Assembly: GCA_029855985.1 (NCBI GenBank)
Contig: JAGSHR010000220.1
Span: forward strand, 1 to 16,925
Direction of reading: 5' to 3'
Length of the DNA: 16,925 nt
Source: Candidatus Njordarchaeota archaeon
GTDB lineage: Archaea; Thermoproteota; JANJXX01; Panguiarchaeales; Panguiarchaeaceae
The position numbers and the translations under genes were made by a program. This document shows, piece after piece, positions 7,056 to 14,109 of the stretch. Position 1 is the first letter of the stretch. Each line of letters begins with the position of its first letter. The notes beneath the pieces were generated by a model. That model ran no database searches, was not told the origin of the DNA, and saw only the letters and a list, made by a program, of their open reading frames with translations.

Positions 7056-7883
7056 ATGGATGCGCTTATTTTCTTGATAGCAGGGTTTTTACAGGGAGTG
7101 CTCGAGTGGATCCCCATATCTAGCGAGGGTATCCTATTTGTGTATTTCTCTTATGTTAATTTAAACTCACTCACCGCTTTTATACTAGCAATCTCTTTTC
7201 ATTTACCAACAGCGCTAGCAGCAATAATTTACTTCAATAGAGAGTTCAAACTGCTTTTATCCTTCAAATGGTTAAAGAAAATTGATAAGGAAGTGGAATT
7301 TATACTTGTTGGCTCAATTGCAACAGCAATGGTTGCTATTCCACTATATTTTGCATACAAGTTTTTACTCGCTAACATGGAAGGGCTCGTAGAAAATGCA
7401 TCATTCCTAAGCTTATTGTTAGTCGGTTTAGCAATGATTATAACCGGATTATCTATCAGAAACCTCGAAGATAAAGCAAACGTAAAGAAACGTTTAACCG
7501 ATGGAACCCTAAGAGACTATTTTATGGTTGGATTAATACAAGGGTTAGCCATAATTCCTGGTGTAACTCGATCAGGTGTGACAATAGCAGCACTAGTTTG
7601 GCGGAACTTCGATAAAGAAGATGTTATGAAAGGCTCCTTTCTGTTAGCTCCAATTGTTTCTATTGGAGCTTTTTCACTAGAAGTACTCTTGGGGGACTTA
7701 TCCCCTTCAATGATTCTACGCTCGGAGATTCTATTAGCTTTATTGGCAGCATTCCTAGTATCAATAGTCTTCATTAAAGGAATATTATTGCTTGTTCAGA
7801 GGATGACCTATTGGAAATTCCTAGTATTCATAGGAGCAATCATGCTCACTTTTAACCTCTTCTACCTCATTTCTTACTTATAA
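7056..7883 (+). CDS. uppP: UppP/BacA-family polyprenyl-diphosphatase (membrane protein)
   Basis: Removes one phosphate from a polyprenyl diphosphate to recycle the lipid carrier of glycan assembly; in archaea the substrate would be a C55-C60 polyprenyl or dolichyl diphosphate used in N-glycosylation. The 275 residues contain about eight hydrophobic segments. Both family signatures are intact: Q13-GVL-E17 within LEWIPISSEG, and PGVTRSGVT (168-176) with Arg172, corresponding to the PGxSRSxxT motif. ATG 7056 is chosen because GAGGGG (7045-7050) lies 5 nt upstream; the frame is open from GTG 7041. It follows UMP kinase on the same strand. The family is mainly bacterial but is widespread in archaea, so transfer need not be recent. 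Confidence 0.93.
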   Translation: MDALIFLIAGFLQGVLEWIPISSEGILFVYFSYVNLNSLTAFILAISFHLPTALAAIIYFNREFKLLLSFKWLKKIDKEVEFILVGSIATAMVAIPLYFAYKFLLANMEGLVENASFLSLLLVGLAMIITGLSIRNLEDKANVKKRLTDGTLRDYFMVGLIQGLAIIPGVTRSGVTIAALVWRNFDKEDVMKGSFLLAPIVSIGAFSLEVLLGDLSPSMILRSEILLALLAAFLVSIVFIKGILLLVQRMTYWKFLVFIGAIMLTFNLFYLISYL

Positions 7884-8069
7884 ATTCTAAAAATCAGAAA
7901 CAACAATACTAAAGCTACATCTAAGGGAAATTAAAGAAATATGATCGTACTCACTTGTCTATTAAACCACTAGCCAACTAAATTCAAAATTTGAAGGATT
8001 AGATAATAATCTAAACGTTGACAAAGGAAAAGAAAAATATGAAAATAAAGCCTCTCAGCAAGATGAATG

Positions 8070-8573
8070 CTATCTCTTCTTTAATATTTTAACGAACTCT
8101 CTCATCCAAGCGTAGAGATCACTTGGCACCCTGGAGGTAACTAGGTTACCATCAACAACAACTTCCTCATCCAACCAGTTAGCGCCCGCTACTATTAAAT
8201 CGTCTTTTATCCCTGGATAACTTGTTAATTTTCTACCTTCAGTCACCCTAGCGGATATCAGAAGCTGTGGACCGTGACAAATTGCGGCGACTGGTTTGCC
8301 TTTCTCAAAGAAGTGTTTTACAATGCTCACCGCTCTCTCGTATATTCTAATTCTTTCGGGTCCACGCCCCCCTGGTAAAACAAGTGCATCGTAATCCTCA
8401 GGTTTAACTTCTTCAAGAAGCTTGTCAACTTTCACTGTGTATCCGTGTTTTCCCGTTAATTCTTTTTTATTTGATGCTATGTGTACTTCATAGCCCTCTT
8501 CTTTAAGTCTATGCAGGGGATAAATTAACTCTACATCCTCGAATCCGTCACCAGCGAGTATTAGGATTCTCAT
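8070..8573 (-). CDS. PfpI/DJ-1 family protein (deglycase or intracellular protease type)
   Basis: A class I glutamine-amidotransferase-like fold protein of 167 residues, the same length as hyperthermophile PfpI. The putative catalytic set is complete: Glu12 in DGFEDVELIYP, nucleophile Cys99 and His100 in AAICHGP, and the ALVLPGGRGPE strand-loop (63-73). Members have been described as proteases, protein or nucleotide deglycases and chaperones, so the exact substrate is not fixed by sequence. Start ATG at 8573 is chosen since GGAGG lies exactly 5 nt upstream, giving the canonical MRILIL beginning; an upstream in-frame ATG at 8618 lacks such a site. It lies 77 nt after the zinc-ribbon regulator gene and may share its transcript or use an AT-rich promoter near 8600-8611. 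Confidence 0.93.
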   Translation of the reverse strand: MRILILAGDGFEDVELIYPLHRLKEEGYEVHIASNKKELTGKHGYTVKVDKLLEEVKPEDYDALVLPGGRGPERIRIYERAVSIVKHFFEKGKPVAAICHGPQLLISARVTEGRKLTSYPGIKDDLIVAGANWLDEEVVVDGNLVTSRVPSDLYAWMREFVKILKKR

Positions 8574-8650
8574 AGATTCCTCCCCCGCTTTTGTTTCATT
8601 AATAATTAATTTATGCATTCCTGTGAGAAAAATATTTGCGATTCTTTCAT

Positions 8651-8983
8651 TTAACTTTTGTACCTAATATCCGTTAGCAACAGTTCATCATAGACTTTTT
8701 TCATTTCGTATGCCACTTTTCTCGCTTCTTCACTGAGGTTACAACCACAAGCGCCGCAATGAGGGCATTTAAACCAACCACATTTTGGACACACTTCTGC
8801 TTCGGTTACATCGAATTTTTGGCCGCAATTGAAACAATGTACTGTTGGTTTTATATAGAATCTTAGGAAGTTTTCAACGAGTCTTGAAATAGATGTACCT
8901 CTGTTTTTTGCTTTTTTCTTAGCTTGAGCTATTATTTCTGGATCCACTGTTAATGTGAGTTTTGTTTTTACCATCTTTTTCAT
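8651..8983 (-). CDS. Ribbon-helix-helix DNA-binding protein with a Cys-rich zinc domain
   Basis: A small probable transcription regulator of 110 residues. Residues 7-45 (TKLTLTVDPEII, then KKKAKNRGTSISRLVENFL) form a ribbon-helix-helix motif, a DNA-binding dimer fold. Residues 50-81 carry eight cysteines as pairs C50/C53, C65/C68, C73/C76 and C79/C81, enough for two zinc sites. A charged helix closes the protein. Start at ATG 8983 is preceded by GTGAG 5 nt upstream; ATG 8974 is possible. It is divergent from the nicotinamidase-like gene across 107 bp that carry a perfect inverted repeat and paired TACGTA palindromes, which fits autoregulation and control of the neighbour. The fold is clear; the target and effector are inference. 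Confidence 0.85.
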   Translation of the reverse strand: MKKMVKTKLTLTVDPEIIAQAKKKAKNRGTSISRLVENFLRFYIKPTVHCFNCGQKFDVTEAEVCPKCGWFKCPHCGACGCNLSEEARKVAYEMKKVYDELLLTDIRYKS

Positions 8984-8999
8984 CCTTTCTCACATTTTA

Positions 9000-9015
9000 T
9001 ACGTAATAATACGTA
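9000..9015. repeat. Paired TACGTA palindromes 10 bp apart (candidate operator)
   Basis: TACGTA at 9000-9005 and again at 9010-9015, separated by ATAA. Each hexamer is self-complementary and the centres are 10 bp apart, about one helical turn, an arrangement typical of tandem ribbon-helix-helix dimers. The pair lies where the minus-strand regulator transcript should start, so occupancy would repress the regulator gene. Repeats are seen directly; function is inferred. Confidence 0.5.
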
Positions 9016-9022
9016 TTTATCT

Positions 9023-9034
9023 GTATATTTAAAT
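9023..9034. promoter_or_regulatory. Shared TATA region of the regulator/nicotinamidase divergent promoter
   Basis: GTATATTTAAAT can be read as a TATA box on either strand. It predicts starts near 9056 for the plus-strand hydrolase and near 9003 for the minus-strand regulator. The two repeat sets flank it, one on each side. Confidence 0.4.
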
Positions 9035-9059
9035 TATTCCTAATACAAAGGAATAATTT
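9031..9059. repeat. Perfect 10-bp inverted repeat in the divergent promoter
   Basis: AAATTATTCC (9031-9040) and GGAATAATTT (9050-9059) are exact reverse complements around a 9-nt spacer. The element begins at the TATA region and spans the predicted transcript start of the nicotinamidase-like gene, the place for a repressor site. It could bind the adjacent ribbon-helix-helix protein or another dimeric regulator. Confidence 0.6.
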
Positions 9060-9090
9060 GATAAAAAGACGAACATGAAAGGTGACCACT

Positions 9091-9690
9091 ATGACCCAAG
9101 TTGAAGTACCGAAATACGAGCTAACTGAAAAAGTAAAATTAAACCCAAAAGAAACAGCAATTATTGTTGTAGACATGCAAAATGATTTCGCGCACCCAGA
9201 CGGTAAATTATTCGTCCCAACATCTAGGGATACAATAGAACCCATTAGAAAACTCCTAGATAGAGCAAGGAACAAAAATGTTCTAATCTTTTACACTCAA
9301 GATTGGCACAGAAAGGACGATATAGAATTTGGTATTTGGGGTGAACATGCAGTTGCCGGAACGTGGGGCGCGGAGATCATTGAGGAACTTAAACCGAGGA
9401 GCGAGGATATCCTCATCAAAAAACTGAGATATGATGCTTTTTTCGGTACACCACTTGATCACTTACTGAGAATCTACAGCATAAAGAATCTTGTAATCGT
9501 TGGAACAGTTGCGAATATTTGTGTACTTCACACAGCTGGAACAGCAGCGCTTCTCGGTTACAAAGTCATAATCCCTATTGATGGCATATCAGCTCTTAAC
9601 GAATTTGATCATCATGCGGCTTTACGACAAGTTCACTTCTTATACAAGGGTGTATTAACAAAGGTTGATGGAATAGAATTTGAGGACTAA
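9091..9690 (+). CDS. Nicotinamidase-like cysteine hydrolase (isochorismatase superfamily)
   Basis: Probably hydrolyses nicotinamide to nicotinate and ammonia in NAD salvage. The catalytic triad is present: Asp28 in VVDMQNDF, Lys110 or Lys111 before LRYDAF, and Cys144 in ANICVLHTAG. The metal ligands that distinguish nicotinamidases from other superfamily members are also visible: Asp71 and His73 in DWH and His86 in WGEHAV. Length is 199 residues. ATG 9091 is chosen because AGGTGA ends 5 nt upstream; in-frame GTG 9082 overlaps that site. The gene is divergent from the zinc-ribbon regulator. Superfamily assignment is firm. Nicotinamide as substrate is likely but not proven, as some pyrazinamidase-like hydrolases act on other amides. 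Confidence 0.9.
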   Translation: MTQVEVPKYELTEKVKLNPKETAIIVVDMQNDFAHPDGKLFVPTSRDTIEPIRKLLDRARNKNVLIFYTQDWHRKDDIEFGIWGEHAVAGTWGAEIIEELKPRSEDILIKKLRYDAFFGTPLDHLLRIYSIKNLVIVGTVANICVLHTAGTAALLGYKVIIPIDGISALNEFDHHAALRQVHFLYKGVLTKVDGIEFED

Positions 9691-9751
9691 AAATGCCTAT
9701 ACTCTTCTGTTCCCCCCACTAGAAAACCTTTCCTTTTGTGTTAAACAAAAT

Positions 9752-9760
9752 CTTTTTAAA
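9752..9760 (+). promoter_or_regulatory. TATA box for the SUI1 factor gene
   Basis: CTTTTTAAA lies 55 bp before the ATG, predicting a start near 9783 and a leader of about 30 nt. It separates this gene from the nicotinamidase-like gene 125 bp upstream. Confidence 0.45.
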
Positions 9761-9814
9761 CATTATAATACTCCAAATTAAATTAAACGATTTTTTCCTT
9801 GGGCTGGAAATAAT

Positions 9815-10132
9815 ATGGCAAAGGATGACGATATAATACAACCCTTTGACTTCGAAACGCAAATTTCTTTGCTAAGCCAAAAAGTTAGGATCTTCCAAGA
9901 GACAAGAAGGAAACGCCATGTGGTAACCATAATAGCGGGACTAGACGATAAATCCATTGACCTAAAATCCATAGCTAGCGAACTAAAGAGGTACTGTGCT
10001 ACAGGCGGGACCTTCAAATATGACAAAAAATTTGGTCCCGTCATAATGCTTCAAGGTGACCATGTTCACAAGGTAGTGGAGTACCTCACCAAGAAGCTCG
10101 GCATACCAAAAGAAAACATTGAGATCCTCTAG
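9815..10132 (+). CDS. Translation initiation factor aIF1 (SUI1/eIF1 family)
   Basis: Binds the 30S subunit and controls start-codon selection. The 105 residues fit the family (about 100). After a 30-residue variable N-terminus the SUI1 fold is clear: RRKRHVVTIIAGLDD (31-45), IDLKSIASELKR, then CATGGTF (61-67), and the signature LQGDHVHKVVEYL (79-91). The ATG has only a weak upstream GGAAA. The gene is alone on the plus strand with its own TATA box, ahead of tRNA-Leu. Confidence 0.95.
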   Translation: MAKDDDIIQPFDFETQISLLSQKVRIFQETRRKRHVVTIIAGLDDKSIDLKSIASELKRYCATGGTFKYDKKFGPVIMLQGDHVHKVVEYLTKKLGIPKENIEIL

Positions 10133-10168
10133 GGTAACACGAAAAATAGCGTGTTGGAAACCAAAACT

Positions 10169-10178
10169 CTTATAATAT
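10169..10178 (+). promoter_or_regulatory. TATA box upstream of tRNA-Leu
   Basis: CTTATAATAT lies 58 bp before the tRNA, predicting transcription from about 10200 with a leader of some 35 nt. A second AT-rich element, TTTAAAT at 10224-10230, is too close to the mature 5' end to serve. Confidence 0.35.
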
Positions 10179-10235
10179 TTTTTTACATTAACTAATTCTT
10201 GATTTCAACCCCCCAACTAGACATTTAAATTTGAA

Positions 10236-10321
10236 GCGGGGGTTCCCGAGAGGTCAAAGGGGCCGGGTTTAGGACCCGGTGGCGTAGGCCTACGAGGGTT
10301 CGAGTCCCTCCCCCCGCACCA
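10236..10321 (+). tRNA. tRNA-Leu (anticodon UAG), CCA encoded
   Basis: A complete cloverleaf. The 7-bp acceptor stem is GCGGGGG (10236-10242) with CCCCCGC (10311-10317). The D stem is CCC with GGG. The anticodon stem CCGGG (10263-10267) pairs with CCCGG (10275-10279) around loop TTTAGGA, anticodon TAG at 10270-10272. A long variable arm (10280-10293, containing GTAGGCCTAC) is typical of tRNA-Leu. The T arm is GAGGG-TTCGAGT-CCCTC (10294-10310). Discriminator A and a genomic CCA follow. No intron is present. It reads CUA and other CUN codons. Confidence 0.97.
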
Positions 10322-10344
10322 TCTTCTTCTAATTAATTAAGCAA

Positions 10345-10352
10345 ATTTTTTC
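10345..10352 (+). terminator. Candidate poly-T terminator after tRNA-Leu
   Basis: Six T residues (10346-10351) lie 25 nt past the tRNA and 37 nt before lysS. They could end the tRNA transcript, in which case lysS needs the AT-rich promoter that directly follows (10353-10368). Confidence 0.3.
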
Positions 10353-10387
10353 ATGATATTATACTATTTAACCATCAGGTGGTTTGC

Positions 10388-12037
10388 ATGAAACATTGGG
10401 TTGATAAATTAGCTGAGGAGTTAATCAACTATTGGGGTGATGATCTAAAAGAGCCCATTATTCTTAATGGTGGCCTATCTGTCTCAGGTTTACAGCACGT
10501 TGGGCGACTTAGAGGCGAGATAACGCTTAATTCTGCGTTAAAGCGAGCTCTGGAGGAGAAGGGGTATAAAGCGGAACAATACCTCACGCTTTATACACAG
10601 GATGAGTGGAAGGGTAAGGACCCGCAGTTAGCGATGTTTAGTGACCCCGATAAAGCAAGGGAGTATATTGGGTGGAGACTTATTGATGTTCCCGATCCAA
10701 AAGGTTGCCACGATAATTGGGTGGAGCATTTTTGGGAAGACTTTGGGGGCTATCTTGATAAATTTGCTGAAGATGTGAAGGTTATTACTACGACAGAGAT
10801 GTATGAGGGGTCCCTCAAGGAGTACGTTAAGAGATCTATTGAGAAATCGAACGAAGTAAGAGAGATCATTAATAAGTATAGGAAGAGAAAACCTTTACCA
10901 GAGGGGTGGATCCCTTTCCAAGTTAGGTGTGAATCATGTGGAAAGATTGGGAGAAGCAAAATACTAAATGTGGATCTCGATAAATTCGAAGCGGAGTATG
11001 AGTGCGAACATTGTGGGTATCGAGGGAAAACGAGTTTGACTAATGGGAAACTAAATTGGAGAATTGAATGGGCTGCTATTTGGTCAGCTTTGAATGTTCA
11101 TTTTGAGCCTTATGGGAAGGACCATGCTACTCCTGGAGGGTCAAGAGATAGTGCCGCTGAACTTTCAGTAAAGATTTTCAATAGAAAACCTCCCTTTGGT
11201 GCCGCCTATGAATGGGTTGGCGAGATTTTACCAAATGGGGAGAAAAAAATCATGGGAAGCAGTGATTTCTCCGGATTCACTCCGAGGGAGTGGTATGAGG
11301 TAGCAGAACCAGAGGTTATAAGGTACTTTTACTTGATAAATGAACCAATGAAGCAAGTTTACTTAGGTTTGCATTTGATACCACAGTATTATAACATGTT
11401 TGACGAAGGGGAAGCAATATATTTTGGAGAGGAGATCGAAGGTATTACAGAGGAAAAGAAGGAATTAGTGAAAAGGTCATATGAACTAGCAATTTTGTAC
11501 CCAGTTCCAAAAAAGAAACCCGTGAGGGTGCCCTTTGACCACTTGGCATTAGTTGTTCAAACAGTTATTGAAGGAGATCTTGTAGAAACAGTTATCAAAA
11601 AACTAAGGGATAGCATCCTGAGAGGCGTAGAACTTAGCGAATTTGACTTGAATCTCCTAAAAGAAAGAATAGTTAGAGCAAGAAATTGGGTGGAAAAATA
11701 CGCGCCAAGTAACATGAAATTTAAGATTATTGGGGATGAGGAAATCACAAACTACATAGAGGAAATAAAAAAGATGCTAGGAGAAAACATTGATTACTTC
11801 CGAGAACTCGTAATGAAGCTTTCACATATTGAAAATTGGAACAGCGAAAACATTAAATCAGAGATGCAAAGCGTCACATCTAAGTTACCATCTAAGAAAC
11901 AAATGAAAAAGTTTTTTGGCGCAATTTACTTAATGTTCCTAGGGAAGCCTTATGGTCCTCGAATAGCACCACTATTGGCTTCCCTCAATAAAACTGACGT
12001 AATAAGTAGAATGGAGACTGTCCTTGAAAAATTGTAG
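10388..12037 (+). CDS. lysS: Lysyl-tRNA synthetase, class I
   Basis: Attaches lysine to tRNA-Lys using ATP. The 549 residues show class I LysRS architecture. The HIGH motif is HVGR (37-40) in SGLQHVGR. The zinc ribbon uses C181/C184 and C206/C209. YGKDHATPGGSRD (242-254) matches the family's GKDH..GGS.D loop. The KMSKS position is unusual: KIMGSSDFSG (287-296) lacks the second Lys of the signature. The C-terminal half is the all-helical anticodon-binding region. ATG 10388 is chosen because AGGTGG ends 5 nt upstream; in-frame GTG 10379 lies inside that site. It is the first gene of a probable four-gene operon. Its 5' part is richer in G+T than its 3' part (36 versus 23 of 60 in two rows counted). 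A catalytically atypical paralog cannot be fully excluded. Confidence 0.93.
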   Translation: MKHWVDKLAEELINYWGDDLKEPIILNGGLSVSGLQHVGRLRGEITLNSALKRALEEKGYKAEQYLTLYTQDEWKGKDPQLAMFSDPDKAREYIGWRLIDVPDPKGCHDNWVEHFWEDFGGYLDKFAEDVKVITTTEMYEGSLKEYVKRSIEKSNEVREIINKYRKRKPLPEGWIPFQVRCESCGKIGRSKILNVDLDKFEAEYECEHCGYRGKTSLTNGKLNWRIEWAAIWSALNVHFEPYGKDHATPGGSRDSAAELSVKIFNRKPPFGAAYEWVGEILPNGEKKIMGSSDFSGFTPREWYEVAEPEVIRYFYLINEPMKQVYLGLHLIPQYYNMFDEGEAIYFGEEIEGITEEKKELVKRSYELAILYPVPKKKPVRVPFDHLALVVQTVIEGDLVETVIKKLRDSILRGVELSEFDLNLLKERIVRARNWVEKYAPSNMKFKIIGDEEITNYIEEIKKMLGENIDYFRELVMKLSHIENWNSENIKSEMQSVTSKLPSKKQMKKFFGAIYLMFLGKPYGPRIAPLLASLNKTDVISRMETVLEKL

Positions 12038-12046
12038 GTGACAAAT

Positions 12047-13174
12047 ATGGTTTCTAGAGAAGAATACTTTAACCTTTTATTATTTGATTATGATGAGTTC
12101 CTGAATGAGAGAATATCCAAAGTTGATTTGTACATAGCCAACCTAAAGTATCACGAGCCGTTTAAGATAGCAACTGGAACGTTTTCAAAATCTGAGAACT
12201 TAATCGTAATTATGTATGATGAAAATGGGGAATATGGAGTTGGTGAAGCCCCTCTAAGGGAACTAACTGATGCCCTAATACACGAGGTCCGAGAAGAAAC
12301 AAAACTATTAGTTTCAGATAATTCCCTAAGAAACATAATTAACACGATAATAAACGAGAACTATGAGGCACACCTCCGATTAGCACTAAGCATGGCGATA
12401 ATAGATCTTCTAACAAAGAAAGCTGGAAAAAGATATGGTGACTTTTTCTCAAAATCTTACCCTGATTTCGTGGATACAGACATAACCATTGGTATCAGAG
12501 GCGTGGAAGAGACTATTGCAACCATGGAAAGATTCCTAAAGTTAGGCTTCAAAACGTTCAAGATCAAGGTTGGTGAAGATATAAAGAAAGATATACACAG
12601 AGTAAGTGTCCTAAATGAACACGCTCCCAGTGATGTTGTTTTCAGATTTGACGCGAATCAAGGATGGAACGTTGAGGATACTTTGGAATTCATTTCATTT
12701 CTTAATAAAACTGATATGCATGTAGAATTCATCGAACAGCCTTTACCGAAAGAGCACTATCAAAAAATCAATGAAATTCGAGAAAAGACAGAAATACCTA
12801 TCATATTAGATGAATCCGTGAGAAAAAGCTCAGATGTTGAAAAAGTTGCAAGATATACAGATGGCGTTAACTTAAAACCAATCAAAGCAGAGAGTATATT
12901 TGAAATTGCTTATGGATACACTCTCGCTAAGGAATTGTCACTCCTAACAATGATAGGTTGCAGTTCTGAGTCCAATATTGGAATCACATCATCTACATAT
13001 CTATCCGCTGCATTTAAACTAGATTTCTCCGATTTAGATTCCGATATCCTCCAAGAGAAATTATTGAAAAGAGATGTCACTCAAACTATTGGAGGAAAAA
13101 GAATACTTCCCAACTCGAATGGTTTAGGAATAACACTAGATTTAATTGACATGAGTAAACTTAATAAAATCTAA
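12047..13174 (+). CDS. Enolase-superfamily dipeptide epimerase (muconate-lactonizing subgroup)
   Basis: Likely epimerises the C-terminal residue of a dipeptide such as L-Ala-Glu. The 375 residues comprise the capping domain (about 25-125) and a barrel. Catalytic features: K172-I-K174 on the second strand, metal ligands D202 (FDANQGW), E230 (FIEQPLP) and D255 (ILDES), and a Lys on the opposite face in NLKPIK (277 or 280). GCSSES (304-309) matches the dipeptide-epimerase GCMxES loop, and DLDSD (329-333) matches the Asp-x-Asp that binds the dipeptide amino group, which separates it from o-succinylbenzoate synthases. ATG 12047 has AGGTGA 5 nt upstream and lies 9 nt after the lysS stop. Archaea lack murein, so the substrate may come from peptide breakdown. 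Specificity is inference. Confidence 0.88.
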   Translation: MVSREEYFNLLLFDYDEFLNERISKVDLYIANLKYHEPFKIATGTFSKSENLIVIMYDENGEYGVGEAPLRELTDALIHEVREETKLLVSDNSLRNIINTIINENYEAHLRLALSMAIIDLLTKKAGKRYGDFFSKSYPDFVDTDITIGIRGVEETIATMERFLKLGFKTFKIKVGEDIKKDIHRVSVLNEHAPSDVVFRFDANQGWNVEDTLEFISFLNKTDMHVEFIEQPLPKEHYQKINEIREKTEIPIILDESVRKSSDVEKVARYTDGVNLKPIKAESIFEIAYGYTLAKELSLLTMIGCSSESNIGITSSTYLSAAFKLDFSDLDSDILQEKLLKRDVTQTIGGKRILPNSNGLGITLDLIDMSKLNKI

Positions 13175-13219
13175 ACAATAATAATCTTGTCTATTATTTT
13201 TAGTTAGAGGGAACTATAA

Positions 13220-14095
13220 ATGAAGGTCGCGGTCCATAATGACGACATTGACGGTATTTCATGTGCAGCATTAATTTTACTCAAACACCCCGACGCAGAA
13301 ATCCATTTTTTATCCGTAACTGAAGCACAAGAAACCAATGAAGAATACGATATTGTTGCAGATTTACCCAAACCAAAAAACGCTAAGATTAACATTGATC
13401 ACCATGAGAGCAACCTAGAGAGATTAAAAAGTGAAAACCGACTATCACCACAAGATTTAATTGATCCTACATCACCATCCGCAGCAAGACTAGTAGCTAA
13501 ATATCTAGGTTTAGAGAGCAATATAGCGAAAGAAATTGTTGAAATGGCAGATATGGCAGATACTGGCCACTTAGACGAGGACCTATACAAACTTGATAAA
13601 GTGATAAAATACTATGTTAGAGACGAGAAAATGCTAAGAGTGCTCGCTGAGATTTTATCAAAAAAAGGAAGAAAGTTTGTTGAAGATAAAACTTTCCAAG
13701 AACTGTGGAAGAACGTAGAAAGTAAGTTAACTGAAGGAAAGAAAAGAATCGAGAAAGGTTTATCCCAATTAAAAGAGTCCAAGGTAAAGCTAGCTTTGGT
13801 TCTAGTTAGTGACGATATCCCATATTTTCTCGCAAAGGACATCGCTCACTTGTTTCTAGAAAATGGAGGATACACAATTGCAGTCATATATAGAGATCCA
13901 AATACAGGGTTCAAAAGAGTATCTTTTAGAATTTCAAAAGAATGCAAAATTCAAGCGAACAAAATAGCGGAGGAAATCGGCGGTGGGGGGCATGAGAAAG
14001 CCGCAGGAGCAATCTTAAACAACGTGGAGTATGCACTCGCTAGAATCCTTGAACGGTTTGGTGAACATGGTCCCGTAGTGACAATAACAATCTAA
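13220..14095 (+). CDS. DHH/DHHA1 family phosphoesterase
   Basis: A two-metal phosphodiesterase of the RecJ/NrnA group, 291 residues. Motif I is HNDDIDG (6-12), motif II VADLP with Asp48, motif III DHH (60-62), motif IV DMADTGH (111-117), and the DHHA1 domain ends in GGGGHEKAAGA (254-264). All metal ligands appear present. Substrates in this group include short RNA or DNA oligomers and single-stranded DNA ends; the small size suggests an oligonucleotidase or RecJ-like exonuclease such as the archaeal GINS-associated nucleases, but I cannot choose. ATG 13220 has GAGGG 8 nt upstream. It lies 45 nt after the epimerase and 14 nt before isopentenyl phosphate kinase, on the same strand, so is likely co-transcribed. 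Confidence 0.92.
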   Translation: MKVAVHNDDIDGISCAALILLKHPDAEIHFLSVTEAQETNEEYDIVADLPKPKNAKINIDHHESNLERLKSENRLSPQDLIDPTSPSAARLVAKYLGLESNIAKEIVEMADMADTGHLDEDLYKLDKVIKYYVRDEKMLRVLAEILSKKGRKFVEDKTFQELWKNVESKLTEGKKRIEKGLSQLKESKVKLALVLVSDDIPYFLAKDIAHLFLENGGYTIAVIYRDPNTGFKRVSFRISKECKIQANKIAEEIGGGGHEKAAGAILNNVEYALARILERFGEHGPVVTITI

Positions 14096-14109
14096 ACCTG
14101 GTGAAACGA

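Noticed and set aside
7884..8069. 186-bp convergent gap between UppP and the PfpI/DJ-1 gene.
   Set aside because: AT-rich, no frame, no convincing hairpin or repeat found.
9691..9814. C/D box small RNA or riboswitch before the SUI1 gene.
   Set aside because: No RTGATGA/CTGA box pair and no stable stem apparent; only a TATA box is supported.
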